Shown here: piece after piece, positions 8,638 to 17,285 of the stretch
How positions within the stretch are numbered: position 1 is the first letter of the stretch
Layout: each line of letters begins with the position of its first letter
NCBI RefSeq assembly: GCF_002794355.1
Contig: NZ_PGOI01000013.1
Span: forward strand, 124,001-188,000
Reading direction: 5' to 3'
DNA from: Pseudorhodobacter sp. MZDSW-24AT
GTDB lineage: Bacteria; Pseudomonadota; Alphaproteobacteria; Rhodobacterales; Rhodobacteraceae
DNA: 64,000 nt
Position numbers and translations under genes: made by a program
Notes under the pieces: generated by a model
The model's input: the letters and a program-made list of their open reading frames with translations, nothing else
What the model was told of the DNA's origin: nothing
Databases searched by the model: none

Positions 8638-9740
8638 TGGACCGTTTGCCAAGATGGGCCGACCTGACGCTGGTGCCGCTGGTGAGCCTGCTGTTTGCCG
8701 CGATCATCTCTGCACTGGTCTTGCTGGCCATCGGTCAAAGCCCGACCGAAGCGCTCAAGGTGATGGTCGACGGTGCATTGGGTTCGCCCTATGGCTGGGG
8801 GTACACCCTTTATTACGCGACCAGCTTCATCTTTACCGGGCTCGCGGTCACGGTGGCCTTTCACGCGGGATTGTTCAACATTGGCGGCGAAGGCCAAGCC
8901 CAACTGGGCGGGCTGGGCGTCGCATTGGTGTGCCTGTCGTTGCCTTGGCCACATTGGACGGTCGCTTTGCTTGCGGCAACATGCGGAGCCGCGCTGTTTG
9001 GCGCGGCGTGGGCGGCGATTCCGGCCTATCTTCAGGCCAAGCGCGGCAGCCATATCGTGATCACCACGATCATGTTCAACTACATCGCGGCGGCCTTGCT
9101 CGTCTTTGTTCTGGTGGATGTGCTGCGCCCGACCGGCCAGATGGACCCGGCCTCGGCGCGTTTCCCCGTAGGCGCACAACTGCCCGCCTTGAACGACATC
9201 CCCGGCTTCAACCTGATCTTTCAGCGCCCTGTCCCGGCCAATGTGACCCTGCTGATCGCTCTGGCGATGGCGGTGGTGGTCTGGGCGCTGTTGTGGCGCA
9301 CCCGGCTGGGCTATCAGATCCGCGCCTTCGGCAAATCCGAGGCGGCAGCGAAATACGCCGGGATCAACCCCGTGCGCATCACGATCATCGCCATGCTGAT
9401 CTCGGGCGGGCTGGCCGGCATGATGAGCATCAACAACGTCATGGGCGAGGCCGAGCGTCTCTTGCAGAACTCGTCTGAAGGCGCTGGCTTCATCGGGATC
9501 GCCGTCGCGCTGATGGGGCGGAACCATCCGTTTGGTGTGGTGCTTGCGGCGCTCCTCTTCGGCTTTCTCTATCAGGGCGGTGCCGAGCTTGGCCTTTGGA
9601 CCAGCATTCCGATCGAGATGCGCATCGTGGTGCAGGGGCTTGTGATCCTGTTCACCGGCGCGCTTGACATGATGGTGCGTATGCTCTTGGAGCGTGTGTT
9701 TGGCCTGTTCCGATCGGCCAAGGCGGTGAGGGCAGGCTGA
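8637..9740 (+). CDS. Nucleoside ABC transporter permease 1 (YufP-like)
   Basis: 367 residues, about nine predicted membrane helices, branched-chain-type (BPD_transp_2) permease. A family motif GLFNIGGEGQAQLGGLG is visible near residue 80 and AAAKYAGINPVRITIIAMLISGGLAG near residue 240, the cytoplasmic coupling region. It pairs with the next gene to form the channel of the importer. The ATG at 8637 overlaps the ATPase stop by one base; an upstream TTG start is unnecessary. Confidence 0.92.
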   Translation: MDRLPRWADLTLVPLVSLLFAAIISALVLLAIGQSPTEALKVMVDGALGSPYGWGYTLYYATSFIFTGLAVTVAFHAGLFNIGGEGQAQLGGLGVALVCLSLPWPHWTVALLAATCGAALFGAAWAAIPAYLQAKRGSHIVITTIMFNYIAAALLVFVLVDVLRPTGQMDPASARFPVGAQLPALNDIPGFNLIFQRPVPANVTLLIALAMAVVVWALLWRTRLGYQIRAFGKSEAAAKYAGINPVRITIIAMLISGGLAGMMSINNVMGEAERLLQNSSEGAGFIGIAVALMGRNHPFGVVLAALLFGFLYQGGAELGLWTSIPIEMRIVVQGLVILFTGALDMMVRMLLERVFGLFRSAKAVRAG

Positions 9741-10708
9741 TGGATTACGCAACACTTCTTCAGGTGCTTGACACCACCGTGCGCTTGGCCACGCCGCTTT
9801 TGCTGGCCTGTCTTGCCGGGCTTTACTCTGAACGTGCGGGCATCTTTGACATCGGACTGGAAGGCAAGATGCTTTCGGCCGCGATGTCGGCAGGGGCAGT
9901 CGCGGCCTTGACGGGCTCGGCCTGGGCCGGCTTGCTGGCCGGGATCGGGGCCTCGATGCTCTTCGCCCTGCTGCATGGCATTGCCGCGATCACCTTCCGG
10001 GGGAATCAGCTGATCTCGGGGGTCGCTCTGAACTTTCTGGCCTCAGGGCTGACCGTGCTGATCGCGCAGGCGCTGTTCCGCCAAGGCGGGCGCACGCCGC
10101 CGCTCACCGGGGAGGCACGGTTCAACCCGGTCACCCTGCCGGGGGCCGAGGCGCTGCGCGAGGTGCCGCTCATCGGACCGCTGTATTTTGAGGTGATCTC
10201 GGGCCATTCTGTTCTGGTCTACATCGCCTTCCTGATCGTGCCTCTGACATGGTGGGTCTTGTTTCGCACGCGCTTTGGTCTGCGCTTGCGCGCTGTGGGT
10301 GAAAACCCCGCAGCCGTCGACACCGCAGGCGTGTCGGTGATCGGGCTGCGCTTTGCAGCCGTGGCGATCACTGGCGTCCTCTGCGGCTTGGCAGGCGCCT
10401 ATATGGCGACGGCGCTGCAAGCAGGGTTTGGCCGCGAGATGACGGCGGGCCGGGGTTATATCGCGCTCGCCGCACTGATCTTTGCCAAGTGGCGCCCGGT
10501 GGCGGCCATGTGGGCCTGTCTGCTGTTCGGCTTCTTTCAGGCACTCGCCTTGCGCCCCGACGTGGTGCAGGCCGTGGTGCAGGTGAAGGTGCCGGTGCCT
10601 CTTCTGGATGCCCTGCCCTATATTCTGACCGTGCTGGTGCTGGCAGGCTTCGTCGGCAAGGCCATCCCGCCCCGCGCCGGCGGCCAACCCTATGTGAAAG
10701 AACGCTGA
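9740..10708 (+). CDS. Nucleoside ABC transporter permease 2 (YufQ-like)
   Basis: 322 residues, hydrophobic, second BPD_transp_2-type permease. AGIFDIGLEGKMLSAAMSAG near residue 35 corresponds to the NIGxEG motif of the partner, and AVGENPAAVDTAGVSVIGLRFAAV near residue 190 to the ATPase-coupling loop. It starts in a TGATG overlap with the first permease. The operon order (binding protein, double ATPase, two permeases) matches known BMP-type nucleoside importers. Confidence 0.92.
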   Translation: MDYATLLQVLDTTVRLATPLLLACLAGLYSERAGIFDIGLEGKMLSAAMSAGAVAALTGSAWAGLLAGIGASMLFALLHGIAAITFRGNQLISGVALNFLASGLTVLIAQALFRQGGRTPPLTGEARFNPVTLPGAEALREVPLIGPLYFEVISGHSVLVYIAFLIVPLTWWVLFRTRFGLRLRAVGENPAAVDTAGVSVIGLRFAAVAITGVLCGLAGAYMATALQAGFGREMTAGRGYIALAALIFAKWRPVAAMWACLLFGFFQALALRPDVVQAVVQVKVPVPLLDALPYILTVLVLAGFVGKAIPPRAGGQPYVKER

Positions 10709-10712
10709 TCGC

Positions 10713-10740
10713 AGCCCCCGACGCCCCGCAGACGGGGGCT
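10713..10740 (+). terminator. Stem-loop after the importer operon
   Basis: AGCCCCCG pairs with CGGGGGCT (8 bp, 12-base loop) four bases after the last permease stop. There is no T run, so it may be a weak terminator or an mRNA 3'-end stabiliser. Confidence 0.5.
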
Positions 10741-10756
10741 TCACGCCCCCGCCCCC

Positions 10757-10855
10757 TGTGGGATATTTCGATACAGAGGAAGAACGCTTCCATGTGCCCT
10801 TTACCTGGTCCAAATATCCTCTGGGGGTCCGGGGGGCGAAGCGCCCCCGGCGGTG
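10757..10855. repeat. Putative intergenic repeat before punA
   Basis: This segment has GTGGGATATTTCGATACAGA followed by a GGAAGAA run, then TGGTCCAAATATCCTCTGGG and a G/C-only hairpin (CCGGGGGGC-GAA-GCGCCCCCGG). GGATATTT and AAATATCC are inverted copies about 50 bases apart. I recall near-identical AAATATCCTC plus CCGGGGGGC modules scattered between genes in Rhodobacteraceae, so it is probably a dispersed element. The wider frame is open through it, but the content is not protein-like. Confidence 0.5.
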
Positions 10856-10877
10856 CCGCAAGACAAAGGAAAGAAGA

Positions 10878-11681
10878 ATGAGCCTCACGTCCGACGCCCT
10901 CAAAGCGATTCATGACCGCGCAGGCACGGCACCTGTCAGGCTTGGCCTGATCTTGGGCTCAGGCCTCGGCCATCTGGCGCAGGCGGTGGATGGGGTCGCC
11001 ATTCCTTACGCCGATCTGCCCGGCTTTCCCCATGCGGCTGTCTCAGGACACAATCCACACCTGCATATCGGCACGCTCGAAGGCGTGCGGGTGGCCGTTT
11101 TCGGGGCGCGGGAACATTACTATGAAAAGGGCAATCCGGCGGCCATGCGGCGCGCGCTCGACGTTCTCAAACGACTGGGCGCCACCGATCTGATCCTGAC
11201 GAATGCGGCGGGCTCGATGCGGCCTGATGTGCCTCCGGGAGATCTGATGCTGCTGTCCGATCACATCAATTACAGCGGGCTCAACCCTCTGATCGGAGAG
11301 CCGACGGATGCGCGCTTCGTTCCGATGACCGATGCGCATAACCCCGACTTGCGCGCGGCGCTCCGTGCCAGCGCGCAGGCCGTGGGGATCGACATCAAGG
11401 ATGGCGTCTATGCCTGGTATTCCGGCCCCTCGTTCGAAACCCCGGCCGAGATCCGCATGCTGAAGATGCTGGGCGCCGATGCGGTGGGAATGTCGACGGT
11501 GCCCGAGATCATTCTGGCGCGTTTTTTCGGCCTGCGCTGTGCGGCGATTTCCACCATCACCAATATGGCGGCAGGCATGTCAGATGAAAAGATCAGCCAT
11601 GAGCACACCAAGGCCATGGCGCCCTTGGGTGCGGCAAAACTGGAACGCATCCTGCGGCATTTCCTGGCCACGCTCCGATGA
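10878..11681 (+). CDS. punA: Purine nucleoside phosphorylase
   Basis: 267 residues of the trimeric PNP family. Motifs: LGLILGSGLGHLA (phosphate loop), SGHNPHLHIGT, GAREHYYEKG (phosphate-binding His), LTNAAGSM, and GPSFETPAEIRML followed by GADAVGMSTVPE. The enzyme splits purine nucleosides with phosphate into base and (deoxy)ribose-1-phosphate in the cytoplasm. It lies 170 bases after a nucleoside importer, giving an uptake and salvage unit. The ATG at 10878 follows AAAGGAAAGAAG; an in-frame upstream extension through the repeat element is rejected. Confidence 0.92.
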   Translation: MSLTSDALKAIHDRAGTAPVRLGLILGSGLGHLAQAVDGVAIPYADLPGFPHAAVSGHNPHLHIGTLEGVRVAVFGAREHYYEKGNPAAMRRALDVLKRLGATDLILTNAAGSMRPDVPPGDLMLLSDHINYSGLNPLIGEPTDARFVPMTDAHNPDLRAALRASAQAVGIDIKDGVYAWYSGPSFETPAEIRMLKMLGADAVGMSTVPEIILARFFGLRCAAISTITNMAAGMSDEKISHEHTKAMAPLGAAKLERILRHFLATLR

Positions 11682-11760
11682 GGGCGTTCGGGATTTGACA
11701 CCGAGGCCAAAGACGCGCAAGCCTTTGGTCTGACCGCCCTTTCGCCTTCCGGGGCCCGAC

Positions 11761-12681
11761 ATGCAGATCTTTCTCCCCATCGCCGATATCTCGGTCAATC
11801 TTTTCCTTCTTCTGGGGATCGGCGGAGTTGTGGGCTTTCTGTCCGGCCTGTTCGGTGTGGGAGGCGGATTTCTGATCACGCCCTTGCTCTTTTTCATCGG
11901 TATCCCGCCCGCCATCGCGGTCGCCACCGGGGCGAACCAAGTGGTGGCGTCTTCGGTGTCCGGCGTTCTGGCGCAGCTCAAGCGCAAGGCGGTGGATTTC
12001 CCCATGGGCTTTGTGCTGCTGGCGGGGGGGATGGTCGGCTCGGCAAGCGGGGTCTGGGTCTTCGCCCGGTTGACGGCGGCGGGCCAAGTCGATCTGTTCG
12101 TGCAACTGTCTTACGTGCTGTTCCTCGGCCTGATCGGCTTGACCATGTTCTGGGAATCGCTCAATGCGCTGCGGCGGACGCGCAAGGTGGGGGCGCCGAT
12201 CCGGCGGTCTCATACGCATAACTGGGTGCATGGACTGCCCTTCAAGATGAAGTTCCGGGCTTCAGGGCTTTACATCTCCGTCTTGCCGCCTTTGGCAGTG
12301 GGGGCACTGGTCGGCTTTCTGGCGGCGATCATGGGGGTGGGCGGCGGCTTCATCATGGTGCCCGCAATGATCTATTTTCTGGGCATGCCCACCAAGGTGG
12401 TGATTGGCACCTCGCTGTTCCAGATCATTTTCGTCACCGCCTTTACCACCGTGATGCACGCTGTCACCGCCAACACGGTGGATATGATGCTGGCGGTGTT
12501 GCTGATTTTGGGCGGCGTGATCGGGGCGCAGGTGGGCGCGCAGGTGAGCGGCAAGTTGAAGGCCGAGCAATTGCGCATCTTGCTGTCGCTTCTGGTGCTT
12601 GGCGTGGCCTTCAAGATCGCGCTGGATCTGCTGCTGCGCCCTTCCGAGCTTTACACCATCACACCGGGATTGCTGCCATGA
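11761..12681 (+). CDS. TauE/SafE family sulfite exporter-like permease
   Basis: 306 residues, about eight membrane helices in two homologous halves. Each half has the family glycine motif: GFLSGLFGVGGGFLITPLL near residue 25 and GFLAAIMGVGGGFIMVPAM near residue 185. TauE/SafE proteins are proposed to move sulfite, sulfoacetate or related anions across the inner membrane. No sulfonate enzyme lies nearby, so the substrate is unknown. Its stop overlaps the next gene (ATGA), a TIGR02186-type partner. No clear Shine-Dalgarno is seen, only CTTCCGGGG. Confidence 0.88.
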   Translation: MQIFLPIADISVNLFLLLGIGGVVGFLSGLFGVGGGFLITPLLFFIGIPPAIAVATGANQVVASSVSGVLAQLKRKAVDFPMGFVLLAGGMVGSASGVWVFARLTAAGQVDLFVQLSYVLFLGLIGLTMFWESLNALRRTRKVGAPIRRSHTHNWVHGLPFKMKFRASGLYISVLPPLAVGALVGFLAAIMGVGGGFIMVPAMIYFLGMPTKVVIGTSLFQIIFVTAFTTVMHAVTANTVDMMLAVLLILGGVIGAQVGAQVSGKLKAEQLRILLSLLVLGVAFKIALDLLLRPSELYTITPGLLP

Positions 12682-13436
12682 TCCGCGTGCTGCTTTTCTG
12701 GTGCTTGGCGTGCCTGCCCGCCGCTGCCGCAACCGAGGATATTGTCGCGGGGCTGAGCCAGAACCGGGTGTCCATCACCGCAGATTTCGAAGGGTCAGAG
12801 ATCCTGATCTACGGCGCGGTGCGGCGCACGGCTCCGGCACCCGAAGGCCAGCTGCATGTGATCATCACGGTCGAAGGACCTTCGGCACCGATCACCGTGC
12901 GCAAGAAAGACCGGACCGCGGGCATCTGGATCAACCGAGAGTCGGTGCAGATCGCCAGCGCGCCCTCATTCTACGCCATCGCGACCACCGGGCATCTGAA
13001 AGACATTTTGTCCGAAACAGAGAACCTGCGGCATCAGATCACCATTCCACGCGCCATTCGCGCGGTGGGCATTTCACAGCAGGCCGGAAATGCGCCGGAG
13101 TTTCTGGAAGCGCTGATCCGCGTGCGCGAGAGCGAGGACAAATACCGGCTGAGCGAACGCTCGGTGCAGTTCACGCAAGCCACGCTGTTCCGATCGGATG
13201 TGGTGCTGCCTGCGAACCTCACCGAAGGGCTTTACCGGGTGCGGATCTTCCTCACCCGCGACGGGCAGGTGGTGGACCGCATCGAACGGCAAATCAATGT
13301 GCGCAAGGAAGGGTTGGAACGCTTTCTGTTCAACCTTTCGCGCGACCAGCCGCTGATCTATGGTTTTTTGTCGCTGCTGATCGCAGTGGTGGCAGGCTAT
13401 GCAGCCTCGGCCGGCTTTAGATTGTTCAAGCGCTAA
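12678..13436 (+). CDS. TIGR02186-type transmembrane protein, TauE partner
   Basis: 252 residues. A short signal peptide (CLACLPAAAATEDI) precedes an extracytoplasmic beta-rich domain (LSQNRVSITADFEGSEILIYGAV) and one C-terminal membrane helix (near 228-246) with a short basic tail. This matches the family of unknown function called TIGR02186, which accompanies TauE/SafE genes in alphaproteobacteria. The ATGA overlap with the permease gene suggests a stoichiometric complex with a periplasmic accessory domain; that role is inference. Confidence 0.8.
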   Translation: MIRVLLFWCLACLPAAAATEDIVAGLSQNRVSITADFEGSEILIYGAVRRTAPAPEGQLHVIITVEGPSAPITVRKKDRTAGIWINRESVQIASAPSFYAIATTGHLKDILSETENLRHQITIPRAIRAVGISQQAGNAPEFLEALIRVRESEDKYRLSERSVQFTQATLFRSDVVLPANLTEGLYRVRIFLTRDGQVVDRIERQINVRKEGLERFLFNLSRDQPLIYGFLSLLIAVVAGYAASAGFRLFKR

Positions 13437-13451
13437 GGCAGAGAGATCTGT

Positions 13452-13967
13452 TCACTCTCCGGATGCGCCCAAGGCTGGGGGCATCAGGAAGTGCCCGGTG
13501 CCTTGCGCAAAAAGCCGGGATCGGTTGTCCTGCCACGCCTCGACATGCACCGAGGCATAGCGCCGCCCCGACCGATTGATGCGGGCCCGCGCATAGGCAT
13601 CACGCGGGAGGCCAGAGCGCAGATAGTCGACTGTGAAGTCGATGGTCTTGGGAAGGCGCACCTTCCCCATATCCGCGACCGGATCGACCCGGCCCGCTTC
13701 CATCTCGTCCCACATGCTGCCCCAGGCAAGTTCGATGATGGCCGCCACTTCCAGAAATGCAGCGGTGACGCCGCCATGCAGCGCAGGCAAAGCGGGGTTG
13801 CCGATCAGCTTTTCGTCAAAGGGCAGGATCGCCGTCAACTCATCGCCGCGCCGGTCGAACTGGATGCCCAGATAGGCGATGTAGGGCACGCCAGACAGCA
13901 GGCCGCGCAGCGCGGCATCTCGGCGGTGCTTGACCACCTGAACGGGTTCTGGGCGAGACGGGTTCAT
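13452..13967 (-). CDS. PaaI-type hotdog thioesterase A
   Basis: 171 residues with a single hotdog fold. The family core is visible as NPALPALHGGVTAAFLEVAA, where HGG and the following helix form the acyl-CoA pocket, and IDFTVDYLRSGLPRDAYARA for the central strand. These enzymes hydrolyse small or aromatic acyl-CoA thioesters. It overlaps the neighbouring thioesterase by ATGA and converges on the TIGR02186 gene with 15 bases between them. The two enzymes are paralogous in layout but differ clearly in sequence, so they may form a heteromer or serve different substrates. Confidence 0.85.
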   Translation of the reverse strand: MNPSRPEPVQVVKHRRDAALRGLLSGVPYIAYLGIQFDRRGDELTAILPFDEKLIGNPALPALHGGVTAAFLEVAAIIELAWGSMWDEMEAGRVDPVADMGKVRLPKTIDFTVDYLRSGLPRDAYARARINRSGRRYASVHVEAWQDNRSRLFAQGTGHFLMPPALGASGE

Positions 13968-14398
13968 GCGGTCTCCTTGCGTGGCCGGTCGAGCGTGAAG
14001 GCACCGGTCGCTGCGGCCACGGGCCGTGCCGCATCCTCATCGGTGGCCGTGACCCGGACAAAGGCCACGGAACGGGTCACATGATAGCATTCGGCCCTGG
14101 CGGTGATGGCCTGCCCCGGCGTTGCCGCACGGAAGTAGTCGATCCGCAAATCGAGGGTCGCCGTCGAGGTGGGCCCGGTCGGGTGGCACATGACGGCGGC
14201 CCCCGATGCGGTGTCCATCAGTGCGGACACAGCACCGCCATGAATAACACCCGTCGCGGGATCACCCACAAAGCGCGGATCATAAGGCATGGAAATCACA
14301 GCCTTGCCATCTCCGAGGCTTTCAAAGGCCATGCCGAGTGCACGGGCATGAGGGATGGCCTCGATGAATTGGCGGGCGATGCGGATGATGTCGGTCAT
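13964..14398 (-). CDS. PaaI-type hotdog thioesterase B
   Basis: 144 residues, hotdog fold. The core motif is ATGVIHGGAVSALMDTASGAAV, the standard PaaI signature with HGG and a conserved acidic residue in the helix, followed by LDLRIDYFRAATPGQAITARAE. The ATG at 14398 has AAGGAG seven bases upstream, so the longer open frame to 14476 is not used. It is the first gene of a two-gene minus-strand operon and is divergent from a MerR regulator that begins 117 bases away. Proximity to the beta-oxidation cluster suggests an acyl-CoA role. Confidence 0.88.
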   Translation of the reverse strand: MTDIIRIARQFIEAIPHARALGMAFESLGDGKAVISMPYDPRFVGDPATGVIHGGAVSALMDTASGAAVMCHPTGPTSTATLDLRIDYFRAATPGQAITARAECYHVTRSVAFVRVTATDEDAARPVAAATGAFTLDRPRKETA

Positions 14399-14514
14399 GA
14401 TGGCTCCTTGGCGACATAATCGCCGCTTCCCGCGCCGCCGCAAGTCGGGAAATGCATCCGCAGACGTTGCACCCAAGGTGAAGCGCGCTTACTCTTGAAG
14501 GACGGAGGATCAGA

Positions 14515-14895
14515 ATGACCGATACCAGCCGCCTCAGCTTTAAGGAAATGTGCGCGCGGTTCGACGTCACGCCGCGCACGCTCCGCTATTACGAATACAT
14601 CGAACTCCTTTCACCGGAAAAGGAAGGGCGTGCACGGTTTTACGGTCCGCGTGAACTGGCGCGCATGACCTTGATCCTGCGGGGGCGGCGTTTCGGCTTT
14701 AGTCTGGAAGAAATCCGGCAATGGCTTTTGATGTATCGCCAGCAGGGCAGCCGTCCGCAGTATGAGACCTTTCTTGGTCTTGCCGACCGCCAGTTGGAGG
14801 CGCTGGAACGCCAAAAAGCCGAGTTGGATGCCACCATCGAAGACCTGCGCGCGCTGCGGGCGACCACGGTGGAGACATTGGACAAGTTGGACTGA
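14515..14895 (+). CDS. MerR family regulator (1)
   Basis: 126 residues. An N-terminal winged helix (SFKEMCARFDVTPRTLRYYEYIELLSP) is followed by a long dimerisation helix rich in Gln and Glu (LADRQLEALERQKAELDATIEDL). No metal-binding cysteines are present, so it is probably not a metal sensor. The start follows GGACGGAGG. It shares organisation and sequence with the second MerR gene 120 bases downstream, and both precede the acyl-CoA dehydrogenase cluster; regulation of fatty-acid or branched-chain acyl-CoA breakdown is inferred. Confidence 0.85.
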   Translation: MTDTSRLSFKEMCARFDVTPRTLRYYEYIELLSPEKEGRARFYGPRELARMTLILRGRRFGFSLEEIRQWLLMYRQQGSRPQYETFLGLADRQLEALERQKAELDATIEDLRALRATTVETLDKLD

Positions 14896-14935
14896 CCTGA
14901 CATCACGTCACCCGGTTCTCTGACGTGACGTTACA

Positions 14936-14951
14936 TTTACGTTAACGTCAA
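14936..14951. promoter_or_regulatory. MerR-type operator candidate
   Basis: TTTACGTTAACGTCAA is a near-perfect 16-base palindrome (one mismatched pair) in the gap between the two MerR genes. ACGTTAACGT-type dyads are typical of LiuR-like MerR regulators of acyl-CoA catabolism in proteobacteria. Extra half sites (TGACGTGACG, CATCACGTCA) lie just upstream at 14899-14930. Confidence 0.6.
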
Positions 14952-15015
14952 GCACTCTAGTATGCTCTGAAGAAAGCACACATCTGCCTGTCAGAACGTG
15001 TGTGTCCGAAAGTGC

Positions 15016-15414
15016 ATGACGATGACAAATGACCTGATGACCATTCGCCAGATGTGTGACGCCTTTGATGTCACGCCGCGCACCCTGCGGTTCTATGAGG
15101 CGAAGGAACTGCTGTTCCCGCAGCGCGATGGCACCCGTCGCCTGTTCACCCGCAGCGACCGGGCGCGTCTGAAGCTGATCCTGCGGGGCAAGCGGTTTGG
15201 CTTCAGCCTAGAGGACATTCGCCAGATCCTGGACCTGTATGACCGGGATGGGTCTAATCATGCGCAAACGCTGCGCACCTATGATCTGGCGCGTCAACGT
15301 CTGGCGCAAATGGAAGCGCAGCGGGCCGAGCTTGACGAGGCCATCACCGAATTGAAAGCCGAACTTGACGCAGGCGAAGCGATGATCGCTGGCCTGCGCC
15401 GCGCGGCGGAATGA
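15016..15414 (+). CDS. MerR family regulator (2)
   Basis: 132 residues from the ATG at 15016 (an ATG at 15022 is equally possible). The DNA-binding part MCDAFDVTPRTLRFYEAKELLFPQ resembles that of the upstream MerR protein, as does RARLKLILRGKRFGFSLEDIRQIL. A coiled-coil follows (QRLAQMEAQRAELDEAITELKAEL). The two genes look like a tandem duplication. It lies 30 bases before the acyl-CoA dehydrogenase gene, making it a likely local regulator, with the dyad at 14936 as its candidate operator. Confidence 0.85.
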   Translation: MTMTNDLMTIRQMCDAFDVTPRTLRFYEAKELLFPQRDGTRRLFTRSDRARLKLILRGKRFGFSLEDIRQILDLYDRDGSNHAQTLRTYDLARQRLAQMEAQRAELDEAITELKAELDAGEAMIAGLRRAAE

Positions 15415-15444
15415 ACCAGACACCGACCAAGGGAGAGAGCCAAG

Positions 15445-17220
15445 ATGCCGACCTACACCGCCCCCGTTAAGGACATGCAATTCCTGCTGCACAAGGTCCT
15501 GAAGGTCACGACAGCGGACACACCCGGCTATGCCGAATTGGACGAAGGCTTTACCGCCGCTGTGCTTGAAGAGGCGGGAAAGGTGGCGACAGATGTGCTT
15601 GCGCCGCTGAACGCGGTGGGCGACCGTGAAGGCTGCGTTCTGGAAAATGGCGTCGTGCGCACCCCCAAGGGGTTTGACGCAGCTTTCAAGGCCATGAAAG
15701 ACGGCGGCTGGACCGCGCTGGACTGCGATCCCGATTACGGCGGTCAAGGCCTTCCCTATCTCATGGGGTCTGCCGTGGGTGAAATCTTCGTTTCGGCGAA
15801 TATGGCGTTCAACATGTATCAGGGCCTGACGCATGGGGCCTATTCCGCGATCCATACCCATGGCACGGCCGATCAGAAGGCGAAGTATCTGCCCAAGATG
15901 GTGTCCTGTGACTGGACCGGCACCATGAACCTGACTGAACCGCATTGCGGCACGGATCTGGGTCTGATGCGCACCAAGGCCGAGCCTCAGGAGGACGGCA
16001 GCTATCTGATCACCGGCCAAAAGATCTTTATTTCGGCTGGCGAGCATGATCTGGCGGAAAACATCATCCATCTGGTGCTTGCCAAGGCCCCCGGTGGCGG
16101 CGAGGGCACCAAAGGCATCTCGCTCTTTATCGTGCCGAAGTTTCTTGTGAATGAAGACGGCTCCTTGGGCGCACGCAACAGCTTGTCGTGCGGCAAGATC
16201 GAAGAAAAGATGGGCATTCATGGCAATGCCACCTGCGTGATGAACTATGACGGCGCCACTGGCTGGCTGCTGGGCGACCTGCATAAGGGCATGCGGGCGA
16301 TGTTCACCATGATGAACGAAGCGCGTCTGGGGGTGGGGCTGCAAGGCTATGCACAGGCCGCCGCCGCCTATGAAAACGCTCTGGCCTATGCCAAGGACCG
16401 TTTGCAAGGCCGCGACGTGACGGGGGCGAAGAACCCGAATGGGCCAGCCGATCCGCTGATCGTGCATCCCGACATCCGCCGCAACCTGATGGAACAAAAA
16501 AGCTTTGTCGAAGGCGCACGCGCGCTGACCTTCTGGGCCGCGCATCTGATTGACCGTTCGGTCCGCCAGAAGGATGCCGCCGCCGAAGGGTTGGTCAGCC
16601 TGATGATCCCGGTCATCAAGGGCTTCCAGACCGACAAGGGTTTCGACATGGCCGTGCAGGCTCAGCAAGTGTTTGGTGGGCACGGTTACATTGAAGAATG
16701 GGGCATGTCGCAATTCGCACGCGATGCACGGATCGCCATGATCTATGAAGGTGCGAATGGCGTGCAGGCGCTGGATTTGGTGGGGCGCAAGCTGGCACAG
16801 GATGGCGGCAAGCATGTGATGGCCTTCTTCGAAATGGTGAAGGCCGAGTGCAAGGCGCATGACGGAGACGAGCGCATGAAAGGCTTCACCGAAGCCTTGA
16901 AAGTGGCGTCCAAACAGTTGCAGCAGGCAGGCATGTTCTTCATGCAAAACGGCATGAAGAACCCCAATGCGGCGCTCTCGGGAAGCTACGACTTCATGCA
17001 CCTGATGGGCCATGTCTGCTTGGGCCTGATGTGGACCCGGATGGCGAAGGCCGCCTATGAGGCCTTGGACGCCGGGGACGGCGACCGCGACTATCTGGAA
17101 GCCAAGATTGCCACCGGGCGTTTTTACATGGCGCGGCAATTGCCGGCCTGCAGCATGCACCTTGCGCGGATTGAAAGCGGCGCAGAGACGGTGATGGCCT
17201 TGCCCGCCGAGGCGTTCTAA
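15445..17220 (+). CDS. Acyl-CoA dehydrogenase (DmdC-like long form)
   Basis: 591 residues, longer than the classic 380-residue enzyme because of an extra C-terminal domain, as in the DmdC/AcdA-type subfamily. FAD-site motifs [13 protein letters not shown] and [16 protein letters not shown] are present, and the catalytic base is E435 in [15 protein letters not shown]. It oxidises an acyl-CoA to the enoyl-CoA. DmdC itself acts on methylmercaptopropionyl-CoA, but several paralogues in this order act on fatty acyl-CoAs, and the thiolase/FadJ genes downstream favour that. GGGAGAG precedes the ATG. Confidence 0.88.
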   Translation: MPTYTAPVKDMQFLLHKVLKVTTADTPGYAELDEGFTAAVLEEAGKVATDVLAPLNAVGDREGCVLENGVVRTPKGFDAAFKAMKDGGWTALDCDPDYGGQGLPYLMGSAVGEIFVSANMAFNMYQGLTHGAYSAIHTHGTADQKAKYLPKMVSCDWTGTMNLTEPHCGTDLGLMRTKAEPQEDGSYLITGQKIFISAGEHDLAENIIHLVLAKAPGGGEGTKGISLFIVPKFLVNEDGSLGARNSLSCGKIEEKMGIHGNATCVMNYDGATGWLLGDLHKGMRAMFTMMNEARLGVGLQGYAQAAAAYENALAYAKDRLQGRDVTGAKNPNGPADPLIVHPDIRRNLMEQKSFVEGARALTFWAAHLIDRSVRQKDAAAEGLVSLMIPVIKGFQTDKGFDMAVQAQQVFGGHGYIEEWGMSQFARDARIAMIYEGANGVQALDLVGRKLAQDGGKHVMAFFEMVKAECKAHDGDERMKGFTEALKVASKQLQQAGMFFMQNGMKNPNAALSGSYDFMHLMGHVCLGLMWTRMAKAAYEALDAGDGDRDYLEAKIATGRFYMARQLPACSMHLARIESGAETVMALPAEAF

Positions 17221-17232
17221 GCTGGGCACCTG

Positions 17233-17265
17233 CGGCGCAGAGCTTTCTGCGAAAGATCTGCGCCG
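17233..17265 (+). other. Intercistronic stem-loop
   Basis: CGGCGCAGA pairs with TCTGCGCCG, and after one mismatch CTTTC pairs with GAAAG across a TGC loop: 14 pairs in 33 bases. There is no T run, so RNA processing or protection of the acyl-CoA dehydrogenase mRNA is more likely than termination. Confidence 0.6.
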
Positions 17266-17285
17266 ATCCAAGCCGGAGACCCCCG

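Noticed and set aside
8526-9755. 409-codon minus-strand frame opposite the first importer permease
   Set aside because: Polar, His/Gln/Arg-rich, no family; the plus strand is a clear BPD_transp_2 permease in a coupled operon.
10758-10877. N-terminal extension of the purine nucleoside phosphorylase
   Set aside because: The extension reads through a hairpin and repeat-like DNA and has no counterpart in the family; AAAGGAAAG precedes the ATG at 10878.
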